A DNA stretch of 14,240 bases from JBEVNX01 sp040507895 (GTDB lineage: Bacteria; Desulfobacterota; Binatia; JACPRU01), in contig JBEVNX010000026.1 of assembly GCA_040507895.1 (NCBI GenBank), positions 1 through 14,240 on the forward strand, read 5' to 3'. Every line of letters begins with the position of its first letter. The stretch's first letter is position 1. The notes under the pieces were generated by a model. It ran no database searches, was not told the origin of the DNA, and saw nothing but the letters and a program-made list of their open reading frames with translations. Positions 1 through 7,607 of this stretch are shown here, one piece after another. A program made the position numbers and the translations under genes.

Positions 1-562
1 GGTCCTCTCGAAGGCGGGTAAGACTGTTTGAGTCAGCGATGAACTGGTCACCGCTAACTATGAGGCCGCATCGCACTTTCGGGCGGCCTAGGGTGAACTC
101 ACTGAGGAGTTGTCGAGGGGCATCTCTAGGAAGAGTAGTGGCAAGGTAGCGGCGCGCGGATTCCGCAGCTAGATCCACCAATCGAGGTTTGGGCCGGAAT
201 TCGGAAATGGGCAAAAGCGGTACCTCATGGCGCTTCAATCCAGGAAGTGCGCTGGCGTCGAGATCGTGCTGGATAAGTCGATTACCAATCACTACGTCGC
301 CGATCTCAAGATCCTCAGCAATTGCGCCAGCGACGCCCGTAAAAATGACCGCCTTAACGTCATAGACGTCAATTAGCGTCGTGACTGTTGATGCGGCCGC
401 GACCTTTCCCCACCGCGAAAAGACCAGAACAGCCTCGAAGCCGTAAAGGCTCCCTTCGATGTACTCCCGCATTCCCCGGCTATGCCGTCGAGTTTCGGCG
501 AGGTCTCTGTCGAGAAGTACGATTTCTTCTGGCATCGCGCCTACGATTCCAATTCTTGTCAT
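1..562 (-). CDS. mtnN: 5'-methylthioadenosine/S-adenosylhomocysteine nucleosidase (MTAN), 3' part missing
   Basis: The frame is open from an ATG at 562-560 to the left edge (187 residues, no stop), so the C-terminus lies outside the window. The enzyme cleaves adenine from methylthioadenosine and S-adenosylhomocysteine in the cytoplasm, serving methyl-cycle recycling and methionine salvage. The N-terminus TRIGIVGAMPEEI is the classic MTAN opening, and Glu13 aligns with catalytic Glu12 of the E. coli enzyme. Further family blocks are WGKVAAA (51-57), FTGVAGAIAEDLEIGD (74-89), QHDLDAS (98-104) and SGDQFI (170-175), the last matching the adenine-binding GDAFIN segment. The ribose-binding Met-Glu pair and the catalytic Asp should follow but are not in view. 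AAGGA (571-575) lies 8 nt before the ATG and supports this start. Base composition is less GC-rich than in the genes to the right. The identification is firm from motif order; whether the gene is intact cannot be seen. Confidence 0.93.
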   Translation of the reverse strand, partial: MTRIGIVGAMPEEIVLLDRDLAETRRHSRGMREYIEGSLYGFEAVLVFSRWGKVAAASTVTTLIDVYDVKAVIFTGVAGAIAEDLEIGDVVIGNRLIQHDLDASALPGLKRHEVPLLPISEFRPKPRLVDLAAESARRYLATTLPRDAPRQLLSEFTLGRPKVRCGLIVSGDQFIADSNSLTRLRED

Positions 563-618
563 ATGAGAGATCCTTGGTGTGCGCACGCGTGGCATGTGGA
601 TCGTGGGGGCGTCAAGTC

Positions 619-825
619 ATGTCGGGGAACGAGTATCGCCGGCCGATCAACTTCGACGATCAACTAACGTCCGTTTTTCAGATCTCGGATGACGGCGCCT
701 TCAGCGTGGTTGTTCTGCCTCGCTTGCGTGGCGAACGGGAGTTCTCGCCCCGCGAGCAGCGGCTGCTCAGCTTTTTCCACGGGAGCTCGAGCGTCGCCGG
801 CCTCGGTGCAGCGAGACCTCGGTAA
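619..825 (+). pseudogene. Probable remnant of a LuxR-type regulator (linker before the HTH)
   Basis: A short open frame ends at a TAA at 823-825. Its middle reads QISDDGAFSVVVLPRLRGER, then EFSPREQRLLSFFHG. This resembles the end of a sensor domain and the start of the linker to the HTH in LuxR-family regulators (a pattern like FSxRERxLLxFLHxEL). The HTH itself is absent: after FFHG the frame runs into unrelated residues and stops. The ATG at 619 has no convincing ribosome-binding site, so this is more likely a broken piece than a 68-residue gene. The family assignment comes from remembered motif resemblance only; the inference is a truncated regulator joined to another gene fragment. Confidence 0.3.
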
Positions 826-983
826 AGAACTGGCGCGAACCCTACCACGGCACCGTGTTCTCGTACCTGCTGGCACCCTTCTATTCGCTCGGCGGCGATC
901 CGATGAGTACCTACTGGTGGGTCAGCGTCGGTCTGAACCTGTTCGGCACTCTCGCGGCATACGTCTTCACGAGGCGGTTGTAG
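825..983 (+). pseudogene. Fragment of a polytopic membrane protein, possibly GT39-like glycosyltransferase
   Basis: In the frame ending at TAG 981-983 the codons are strongly coding-like (G/C third positions). They read NWREPYHGTVFSYLLAPFYS and end LNLFGTLAAYVFTRRL. This is the layout of the N-terminal part of RgtA/ArnT/PMT-type (GT39-like) glycosyltransferases: a short loop ending in a Pro-Tyr-His motif, a first hydrophobic stretch, a small loop, then a helix ending in Arg-Arg-Leu. Such proteins normally continue for several hundred residues, but here the stop follows at once. No start codon or ribosome-binding site in this frame precedes the coding-like part, and upstream the coding signal is in another frame (the LuxR-like piece). 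I read it as an internal fragment left by deletion or recombination. The membrane character is clear; the family is tentative. Confidence 0.33.
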
Positions 984-1134
984 GGTGGTGCGGCAGGGAT
1001 CGCTACACTTTTCTACTCGCGCCCGCCCCGCCTGCTTCCCGTTCTACGACGTGAATTCCTGGGCGCTGTTCGTCGTCGTGGCTCTTGGCCGCAGTGCCTG
1101 TTACATCATCGCAGTCTTTGAACAGGAGGTCGTG

Positions 1135-1512
1135 ATGAAGACCCGTCACGTTTCGAGGTTTCTCTTGGCGCTCGCCGTTGCCGTGCTCGCACTCGCCGCT
1201 GCAGCGCCGGTGAGCTACGCGGAAGGACCGGCCGCGGCGCCGACGGCCGTGATTCCTCCGGCGAGCCCGCTCGGCAAGATCAAGGAAGGCATGGACAGCG
1301 ACGAGGTGACGAAGATCCTCGGCGCGCCGAGCTCGACGGGCCGGCATGTCACGGGAAAGGCGTTCATTCCATTCTACTTCGGTACCGACGCGGTGAGGAC
1401 CGAGTGGCGGTATAAGAACGTGGGGCGCGTGATCTTCTCGAAGGGCAGCTTCTCGGCAAGCCACGTCTCGGGGATCGAGTACGACCCCAATGAAAGTGGC
1501 GCCGATCGCTGA
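1135..1512 (+). CDS. Secreted small protein with BamE/SmpA-like domain
   Basis: This is a 125-residue protein. Residues 1-29 form a Sec signal peptide: basic start KTRHVSR, Ala/Leu-rich core 9-24, and cleavage probably after SYA at 29. There is no lipobox cysteine, so unlike BamE it should be soluble in the periplasm. After a Pro/Ala linker the segment GKIKEGMDSDEVTKILGAP (47-65) matches the helix-turn opening of SmpA/OmlA/BamE-like domains (pattern GMTxxEVxxxLGxP). Residues 87-116 carry the WRY and hydrophobic-strand pattern expected of the following sheet. The start is set by AGGAGG at 1124-1129, 5 nt before the ATG; an in-frame GTG at 1132 lies too close to that site. The nearest genes are the debris at 619-983 and the efflux operon on the other strand, so context gives no partner. 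The fold is likely; the function (envelope assembly or general periplasmic role) is unknown. Confidence 0.75.
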   Translation: MKTRHVSRFLLALAVAVLALAAAAPVSYAEGPAAAPTAVIPPASPLGKIKEGMDSDEVTKILGAPSSTGRHVTGKAFIPFYFGTDAVRTEWRYKNVGRVIFSKGSFSASHVSGIEYDPNESGADR

Positions 1513-1622
1513 GTCTCGGCGCGCCCGCCGTAAAGCCGGGTGAAGAGGAAGAGTCCGCTCAGACCGCTCGTGAAGGGCGGGAGCGAGGAGTACGAGCGGC
1601 GACACCGAAACAGGAGTTGACG

Positions 1623-1919
1623 TCAGGAAGAATCGAGCCGTGACCGGAGGCAATAGCTACGCCGGCCGCCATAGCTTGCCCAAGCTTTTCGCCCCGCCAC
1701 CCCGATGATTTCCACGTGGAACCCGTAGAAATTGAATGGATCGGACTGAGCATGGCCGGCGCACCAGATAAAGAGGGGGTCGTCGATGTGGGAGGGCTTT
1801 CCGATGAACGGCAAAGGCAAGCCAGAGTGGTCGCCGTAAGTATGAGAAGAGATGAAGCCTGACCCGGTGCGAATGCCTTCATAGAACTCTAGGGCAGTCG
1901 ACACCTTCTTCATCACCAT
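1623..1919 (-). CDS. Small hypothetical protein at the end of the efflux operon
   Basis: This 98-residue frame starts 26 nt after the stop of the outer-membrane factor gene, on the same strand, with AAGGAG (1930-1935) 10 nt before the ATG. That makes it a plausible fifth gene of the efflux operon. I do not recognise the family. The first three quarters look like a folded soluble protein: aromatic residues are frequent, with blocks such as SHTYGDHSGLPLPF and DDPLFIWCAGHAQ, and a strand-like GFHVEIIG. There is no signal peptide or membrane segment. The last ~25 residues are Arg/Ser-rich and may be out-of-frame read-through, so the gene could be truncated or frameshifted at its 3' end. Third codon positions are less GC-biased than in the pump genes, which may mean a more recent arrival. 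Confidence 0.42.
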   Translation of the reverse strand: MVMKKVSTALEFYEGIRTGSGFISSHTYGDHSGLPLPFIGKPSHIDDPLFIWCAGHAQSDPFNFYGFHVEIIGVAGRKAWASYGGRRSYCLRSRLDSS

Positions 1920-1945
1920 CCGACATCCTCTCCTTCGGGCGAGCG

Positions 1946-3406
1946 CTACGAGGGATTGTCTTCCGCGCGCGACCGCGCGTTGCGTCGCTGAGAATCAACC
2001 GCCACCGTCGTGGATTCTTCCGTATCCCAGCCGCCGCCGAGCGCGCGATAGACTTGCACCACGGCGACGAGCTGCGAGAGCAGCGTCTGGCTCTCCGCGA
2101 TCTCCGCGGCGAGCTGCGTGCGTTGCGTGTCGAGCACGTTCAAGTAGGTGGTGAGCCCGCTCGCGTAGCGCGACTCGGCGACGTTCAGAGTCTCGCGTGA
2201 TGCCCGCACAGCCTCGCGCCGCGCAACGAGCGCCTCTCTCGTCTTCCGGTGCGCGACAAGCGCATCCTCGGCTTCACGGAACGCTTGCTGGACGGCTTGC
2301 TCGTAGCGAATCAACGCCTCTTGCTCTTCCGCTTCGGCGAGCTCGAGGTTCGCTCGGTTGCGTCCGGCGTTGAAGATCGGCACCGTGACGCGCGGTCCGA
2401 ATTGCCAGGTGCGCGCCGGACCCGTGAAGAGGTCGGAGAGTGCGATACTCTCGCTGCCGAACGCGCCAGTCAGGGTGATCTGCGGAAAGAACGCCGCTTT
2501 GGCGACGCCGATGCGCGCGTTGGCGGCGACGAGGTCCTCCTCCGCCTGGCGGATGTCGGGCCGTCGCTCAAGAAGCGCGGACGGCAGCCCCGCCGGAATC
2601 TCGGGCGGGAAGACCTGGCCGGAAAGCGGGCTGCCGCGACGGATCTCGCCAGGATAGCGGCCGAGAAGAATACTCAACCGGTTCTCGGTCTGGGTGACCT
2701 GCCGCTCGAGATCCGGGATCAGCGCCTCCGTGCTCGCGACGTCGGTTTCGGCCTGCCCAAGATCGAGCGCGGACGTCAGTCCGGCTTCGAAGCGGTCGCG
2801 GACGATGCCGAGCGATTGCCGGCGAGCCGACGCCGTGCTCCGCGTGATCTCGAGCTCGAGATCGCGCTCGCGAAGCTCGAGGTACGTCGAGGCGACGTCG
2901 GCGACAAGCGTGAGGACGACGGTGTGTCGGGTTGCTTCGCTCGCCAAGAGCTCGGCACGCGCCGCTTCGCTCGCGCGCCGCAACCGGCCCCAGACGTCGA
3001 GCTCGAACGCGGCGTCGCCCGAGAGGGCGAAGAGGTCGGTTTCCTCCCGGCCGGCCGGAGGCGGGAACGTGCCCTCCTCCGAGGTGCGCTGCCGCAAAAA
3101 CTCCCCCCGCCCGTCGATTCGCGGGAACTGATCGGATCGAGCGAGCCCCACGCGTGCGCGCGCTTGATCGACTCTCGAGACCGCGATCTGCAGGTCTTTG
3201 TTCGCTTCGAGCGCAGCTCCGACGAGGCCGCGAAGCTCCTCGTCCCGGAAGAGCTCCCACCACGAGAGGTTCGCGAGCGAAGCCGGCTCGGCTTGGGGCG
3301 CTGGGCTTCGCCAGGACTGTGGGAGCGGGAGCGCGGGGCGCAGATAGTTCGGGCCGAGCTCGCAGCCGGCGAGCAGAGTCAATCCCAGAGCCGCGACGGA
3401 CCGCAT
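1946..3406 (-). CDS. Outer-membrane factor lipoprotein of an RND efflux system (NodT/OprM family)
   Basis: This is the TolC-like exit duct of the tripartite pump. Read from ATG 3406-3404 the protein has 486 residues, normal for OprM/NodT. It opens with a short lipoprotein signal ending LLAGC; Cys15 would be lipidated, and Glu at +2 fits transport to the outer membrane. Next comes the family signature LGPNYLRP (17-24). Two OEP repeats follow; the second contains LPSALLERRPDIRQAEEDL and then ANARIGVAKAAFFPQ, typical of NodT-type proteins. The C-terminal part has the long heptad-rich helices of the periplasmic tunnel and ends near ALGGGW. The chosen ATG overlaps the permease stop as TGATG, which suggests translational coupling. 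An in-frame GTG at 3418 would add four residues and also has a purine-rich site upstream, so it cannot be excluded. Confidence 0.94.
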   Translation of the reverse strand: MRSVAALGLTLLAGCELGPNYLRPALPLPQSWRSPAPQAEPASLANLSWWELFRDEELRGLVGAALEANKDLQIAVSRVDQARARVGLARSDQFPRIDGRGEFLRQRTSEEGTFPPPAGREETDLFALSGDAAFELDVWGRLRRASEAARAELLASEATRHTVVLTLVADVASTYLELRERDLELEITRSTASARRQSLGIVRDRFEAGLTSALDLGQAETDVASTEALIPDLERQVTQTENRLSILLGRYPGEIRRGSPLSGQVFPPEIPAGLPSALLERRPDIRQAEEDLVAANARIGVAKAAFFPQITLTGAFGSESIALSDLFTGPARTWQFGPRVTVPIFNAGRNRANLELAEAEEQEALIRYEQAVQQAFREAEDALVAHRKTREALVARREAVRASRETLNVAESRYASGLTTYLNVLDTQRTQLAAEIAESQTLLSQLVAVVQVYRALGGGWDTEESTTVAVDSQRRNARSRAEDNPS

Positions 3407-6400
3407 CACGTGCCCCACCGCCTCTCCATCGGTTTCTGTTCTTCCGGCTCCGGCAGCTCGTCCGATCCCGACGCGGCGTGGTGATCGGCGGCGATCAGCG
3501 AGTAGAAGACCGGCACGATGAACAACGTGAACAAAGTACCGACCGTCATTCCGGTGACCAGGACCGTGCCGATGCTGTTGCGGGCCTCGGCTCCCGGACC
3601 GGTGACGAGCACCAACGGGAAGTGGCCGAAGACGGTCGCCACCGACGTCATCAGCACGGGCCGAAGCCGCGTGAGCGACGCCTCACGGAGAGCCGCCGCT
3701 TTGGCGAGACCCCGCTCCTGCAGCGTGTTCGCGAACTCGACGATCAGGATGCCGTTCTTCGCGATCAACCCGACCAGCGTAATGAGGCCGACCTGCGAAT
3801 AGATGTTGATCGTCGTTAAATCCAAGAAGCTAAAGACGAGCGCCCCAGAGATCGCCAGCGGCACCGAGCCGAGCAGCACGATCAGCGGATCGCGGAAGCT
3901 CCTGAATTGTGCGGCGAGCACCAGGTAGATGAGCACGAGCGCAAAGCCGAGCGTGACCATCATCGCCGAGCCTTCGCGGCGGATCTGTCGCGACTCTCCA
4001 GCATAGTCAATCGTCACGCCGGAATTCCGCGCCGCGGCCGCGGCGGTTTCGAGCACGCGGAGTCCCTGATCCTTGGTGACGCCGGGAATGACGCCGCCGA
4101 ACACCCGGACGGAATTCTTCTGCTGGAATCGGTCAAGCGTGCGCGGCGCCGTCCGTCCCTCGATCCGCGTGAACGTCGAGACCGGCACGAGCTCGCCCTG
4201 CGGCGTCTTGACCTTCAAGTCGAGCAGCGGGCCGAGCGTCGCGCGGCCGTCGTCGCCGATCTGCGGAATCACCTTGTAGCTCCGGTCGAAGAAATTGAAC
4301 CGGTTCACGTAGTCGCCGCCGAGCAACGTGCCGAGCTCCTTGCCGACGCTCGCGAGATCGAGGCCGAGATCGGCCACCTGCTCGCGGTCGATCACGACGT
4401 TCGCTTGGGCGAGGTCGATCTTCAGATCGGTGTCGACATAGAGAAACATGCCGCTCTGAAAGCCTGCCGCGACCACCGACTCGACGGTCTCGAGCATCTG
4501 TTCGGGAGCTGCGTCGCTCTGCAGCACGAGCTCGACGTCGTACTGCCCGGCATTCGGCAGCGGCGGATCGAGGCGCGGGAACACGCGAAGCCCGGGCACC
4601 TGCGAGACCGCGCCGTAGACCTCGCCGTACATCTCCGCGGAAGAGCGCTCGCGGTCGTGCCATGGCTTCAAGTCCACCCCGCCGAAGCCGCCCCACTGGG
4701 CGCTCAAGCTCCAGACGTTTCTCGCCTCGGGAAACGACATGAGCGTGTGCACCAGCTTCAGCGATTCGCGATACGACGCGTCGACCGTGGAATCCGGGGA
4801 GGCCTGGTAGAACATGCTGATATGGCTCTGGTCCTCGACCGGCGCGAGCTCGCTTCTCGAGAACATGAAGAGCGGCCAGGCGAGTGCCATGACGAGAAGC
4901 GCCGCAGCGACGATCGGCCCGCGAATCTCGAGCGCCGCATCGAGCATCCGCGCGTACCGCCGGCGAACGAGGTCGAAGCCGCGGTTGACGAGCGCGGTGA
5001 GCCGACCTTCCTGACCGTAGCGATGGACGAAGCGCGCGCTCATCACCGGTGAGAGCGTGACGGCGACAAGACCGGACACGACGACCGCCGCGGCGAGCGT
5101 GATCGCGAACTCGAGGAAGAGCGTGCCCGTCAATCCGCCCTGGAAGCCGATCGGCGCATAGACCGTCGCGAGCGTGATCGTCATCGCGACGATCGGACCG
5201 AGGAGCTCGCGTGCGCCGACGAGCGCGGCTTCGGTCGGCGATCTTCCTTCGCGGACGTGGCGCTCGACGTTCTCCACGACGACGATCGCGTCATCGACGA
5301 CGAGACCGACCGAAAGCACGATCGCGAGGATCGTCAATAGATTCAAGCTGAAGCCGAACGCGTACATCACGATGCCGGCGCCGATCAGCGAGACCGGCAT
5401 GGCGACGAGCGGCACGAGCGCGGTCCGCACCGAGCCCATGAACAGGAAGACGACGATGCCGACGATCAGGATCGTCTCGGACAGCGTCTTCGCGATCTCC
5501 TTCAGCGCGGCCTCCATGAACATGGTGCCGTCGTACGCGAGGTCCATCTTGATGTCGGGCGGCAGCCCGGGGCGGATGCGTCGCTCCATCTCCGCCTTCA
5601 GCCGATGCGCGACGTCGATCTCGTTCGAGCCGACGAGCGGCCACACGGCTAGGTAGACCGCCTTCAGCTCGGTGAATCCGCCGATGACTTCCGCTTCCTC
5701 CGCTCCGAGCTCGACCCTCGCCACGTCGGACAGGCGCACCATCGCATCGCCGCGGTCCGCAATGATCAGGTCCTTGAAATCGCCGACCGAGCGCAGATCG
5801 GTGTTCGCGAGCAGGTTCACCTGCACGAGGTTGCCCTTGGTCTGGCCGACGGCCGCGAGATAGTTATTGCGCTCGAGCGCCGCGTGCACGTCGCCGGGCG
5901 AGAGGTTCAACGCGGCAAGGCGATCAGGGTCGATCCACACGCGCATCGCGAGCTGGCGTCCGCCTTCGAAGCTGACGCGCTGCACACCGGGCAACGTCGC
6001 GAACTGCGGCTGCAGCGTGCGGACGAGCCAATCGGTGATCGCCGGCATGCTCCGCTCGGTCGAGCTGAAGCTGATGTAGAAAGTCGCGTACGGCCGGTCG
6101 GCACGCTGTATCTCGACGACGGGCGGCTGAGCTTCCGCCGGCAGCTCGGACCGGACCTGTTGCAGCCGGGCCGTCACCTCGGCGAGCGCCGCGGTGCTGT
6201 CGTGGTTCAACTGCAGACGAACCGTCACCGTGCTGACCCCGGCGCGACTTGTCGATTCGATGGTGTCGACGCCGCTGATCGCCGAGACGACGCGCTCGAT
6301 TGGTGTCGTCAAGAAGCCGCGAACGGTGTCCGCGCTCGCGCCCGTGTATACGGTGGTGATGATCACGGACGAGCTCTCGATGTCCGGGTACTGCTGCACA

Positions 6401-6501
6401 GGTAGCGTGGACAGCGCGCGCCAACCGACGAGCACGATCACGAGGTTGACAACGACGGCCAGGACGGGGTGCTTGATGAAAACGTCGGTGAACGAGCGCA
6501 T
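3406..6501 (-). CDS. RND multidrug efflux permease (HAE1 family)
   Basis: This 1031-residue inner-membrane proton/drug antiporter has the standard AcrB/MexB length and plan. TM1 lies at about 10-29, followed by the first porter loop, which carries TLPVQQYPDI and YTGASADTV as in HAE1 pumps. TM2-TM6 lie at about 340-485, the second large periplasmic loop comes after TM7, and TM8-TM12 lie at about 850-1005. The proton relay is present: Asp403-Asp404 in VGLVVDDAIVVVEN (TM4) and Lys915 in GLIAKNGILIVEFAN (TM10). Together with the AcrB-like layout this argues for a drug/hydrophobe pump rather than a heavy-metal (CusA) pump. The ATG at 6501 follows the adaptor stop by 11 nt, and an AGGGAAG ribosome-binding site overlaps that stop codon. 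The substrate cannot be read from sequence; solvents, antibiotics or bile-like amphiphiles are all possible. Confidence 0.97.
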   Translation of the reverse strand: MRSFTDVFIKHPVLAVVVNLVIVLVGWRALSTLPVQQYPDIESSSVIITTVYTGASADTVRGFLTTPIERVVSAISGVDTIESTSRAGVSTVTVRLQLNHDSTAALAEVTARLQQVRSELPAEAQPPVVEIQRADRPYATFYISFSSTERSMPAITDWLVRTLQPQFATLPGVQRVSFEGGRQLAMRVWIDPDRLAALNLSPGDVHAALERNNYLAAVGQTKGNLVQVNLLANTDLRSVGDFKDLIIADRGDAMVRLSDVARVELGAEEAEVIGGFTELKAVYLAVWPLVGSNEIDVAHRLKAEMERRIRPGLPPDIKMDLAYDGTMFMEAALKEIAKTLSETILIVGIVVFLFMGSVRTALVPLVAMPVSLIGAGIVMYAFGFSLNLLTILAIVLSVGLVVDDAIVVVENVERHVREGRSPTEAALVGARELLGPIVAMTITLATVYAPIGFQGGLTGTLFLEFAITLAAAVVVSGLVAVTLSPVMSARFVHRYGQEGRLTALVNRGFDLVRRRYARMLDAALEIRGPIVAAALLVMALAWPLFMFSRSELAPVEDQSHISMFYQASPDSTVDASYRESLKLVHTLMSFPEARNVWSLSAQWGGFGGVDLKPWHDRERSSAEMYGEVYGAVSQVPGLRVFPRLDPPLPNAGQYDVELVLQSDAAPEQMLETVESVVAAGFQSGMFLYVDTDLKIDLAQANVVIDREQVADLGLDLASVGKELGTLLGGDYVNRFNFFDRSYKVIPQIGDDGRATLGPLLDLKVKTPQGELVPVSTFTRIEGRTAPRTLDRFQQKNSVRVFGGVIPGVTKDQGLRVLETAAAAARNSGVTIDYAGESRQIRREGSAMMVTLGFALVLIYLVLAAQFRSFRDPLIVLLGSVPLAISGALVFSFLDLTTINIYSQVGLITLVGLIAKNGILIVEFANTLQERGLAKAAALREASLTRLRPVLMTSVATVFGHFPLVLVTGPGAEARNSIGTVLVTGMTVGTLFTLFIVPVFYSLIAADHHAASGSDELPEPEEQKPMERRWGT

Positions 6502-6512
6502 TGCGAGCTTCC

Positions 6513-7607
6513 CTAGTTTTGCTCCTTGCCGTCTTTGGCGATCGTGACGAGCACCGCCTCGCGGAGCTTGAACGAACCCGAAGCTGCGACGCGCTCGCCT
6601 GCGGCGAGCCCCGAACGGATGACGATTTCGTCGCCGAGCATGGCGCCGCTCTCGACCTGCCGCAGGCGCGCGCGCGGCTTGCCGGCCGGATCGGGCGCGA
6701 TGACGAAGACGTGATCGCCCGCCGGCCCTTTGCGAAGCGCGCTCACTGGTACGGCGACGGCCGGTTCCGTGGCGCCGACCGAAACCCGCACGCGGACCGA
6801 GGCCCCGGGTGCCGCGGCGGATGCGGCGTCGAGCTTCGCGCGCACCCAGGCGTTGCGGGTCGACGGATCGACGCGCGCATCGACCGCGACGATCTCCGCG
6901 GGAGCCGGCGTATCGCCGGCCGCGAAAACCTCGACGCGGTCTCCGACGCGCAGGCTCGCCGCGACCCGCTGCGCGACGGTGAAGTCGACGTGCACCGTAT
7001 CATCGACGCCTTGCAGCGTGGTGAGCTGCGTGCCTTCGTCCAGATACTGTCCCGGATGAACGTCGGCCATGCCGACGCGCGCGCGAAACGGCGCGCGAAT
7101 CGTCTTCTTCGCGATGAGCGCCTCGGTGCGCGCGACTTGCGCGAGCGCGACGTCGCGCTCCGCACGCGCCTGGTCGACCTCCATCTCGGAGGCCGCGTGG
7201 TTCTGGCCGGCGCGTTCGACGCGATCGAGCATCGTCTTGGTGACGTGCGCCTGCGCTCGTTGCGCCTTGAGCTCCGCCTCTTCGACCGAGACGTCGAGCC
7301 GCACGAGCACGGTGCCGGCGTCGACGACCTGTCCCGGCACGAGCCGCACCTCGCGAACCGTGCCGGCGAGCTCGTTCTTGAGCGTCACCGAGTGGAGGGC
7401 GAGCACCGTTCCGATCGATGTCGTGGTCTCGCGGTGCTCGATCTTCCTCGCCACGGCCACGACGACCGATTCCGCGGGCTCCGGCTGATTTGCAAAGGCG
7501 GCGATTGCTTCGCGGACGGAAAGATACTTCCACAGGGCGAGGCCCATCGCCCCGGCGAGAACCGTGGCCAACAAGAGAACGGATCGGATCCAACGGCGAC
7601 GAATCAT
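6513..7607 (-). CDS. Periplasmic adaptor (membrane-fusion protein) of the RND efflux system
   Basis: This 364-residue HlyD/AcrA-type subunit links permease and outer-membrane duct. An uncleaved N-terminal membrane anchor spans about 7-27 (IRSVLLLATVLAGAMGLALW). There is no lipobox Cys, so it is probably membrane-anchored rather than lipidated. The lipoyl half-motif GTVREVRLVPGQVVDAG (82-98) is followed by a short coiled-coil hairpin (about 107-168) and the second lipoyl half (RAPFRARVGMADVHPGQYLD, 171-190). Beta-barrel and membrane-proximal domains follow, including DARVDPSTRNAWVRA. The frame is open far upstream, but the ATG at 7607 is the right start: it gives the anchor directly after the initiator and overlaps the tetR stop as ATGA, a coupling arrangement. 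The short hairpin fits pumps that pair with OprM/NodT-type ducts. Confidence 0.95.
   Translation of the reverse strand: MIRRRWIRSVLLLATVLAGAMGLALWKYLSVREAIAAFANQPEPAESVVVAVARKIEHRETTTSIGTVLALHSVTLKNELAGTVREVRLVPGQVVDAGTVLVRLDVSVEEAELKAQRAQAHVTKTMLDRVERAGQNHAASEMEVDQARAERDVALAQVARTEALIAKKTIRAPFRARVGMADVHPGQYLDEGTQLTTLQGVDDTVHVDFTVAQRVAASLRVGDRVEVFAAGDTPAPAEIVAVDARVDPSTRNAWVRAKLDAASAAAPGASVRVRVSVGATEPAVAVPVSALRKGPAGDHVFVIAPDPAGKPRARLRQVESGAMLGDEIVIRSGLAAGERVAASGSFKLREAVLVTIAKDGKEQN

Noticed and set aside
1519..1545. GC-rich inverted repeat between the BamE-like gene and the pump operon end, considered as a bidirectional terminator
   Set aside because: The pairing is short and broken (CCCG/CGGG) and no T-tract follows on either strand.
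2249..3484. 411-codon open frame opposite the outer-membrane factor gene
   Set aside because: It is antisense to a clear NodT-family gene; the translation is Arg/Glu-rich low-complexity text without motifs, as expected from the mirror of GC-rich codons.
3907..5052. 381-codon open frame opposite the RND permease
   Set aside because: The permease motifs (both proton-relay sites and full length) are on the minus strand; this is a compositional shadow.
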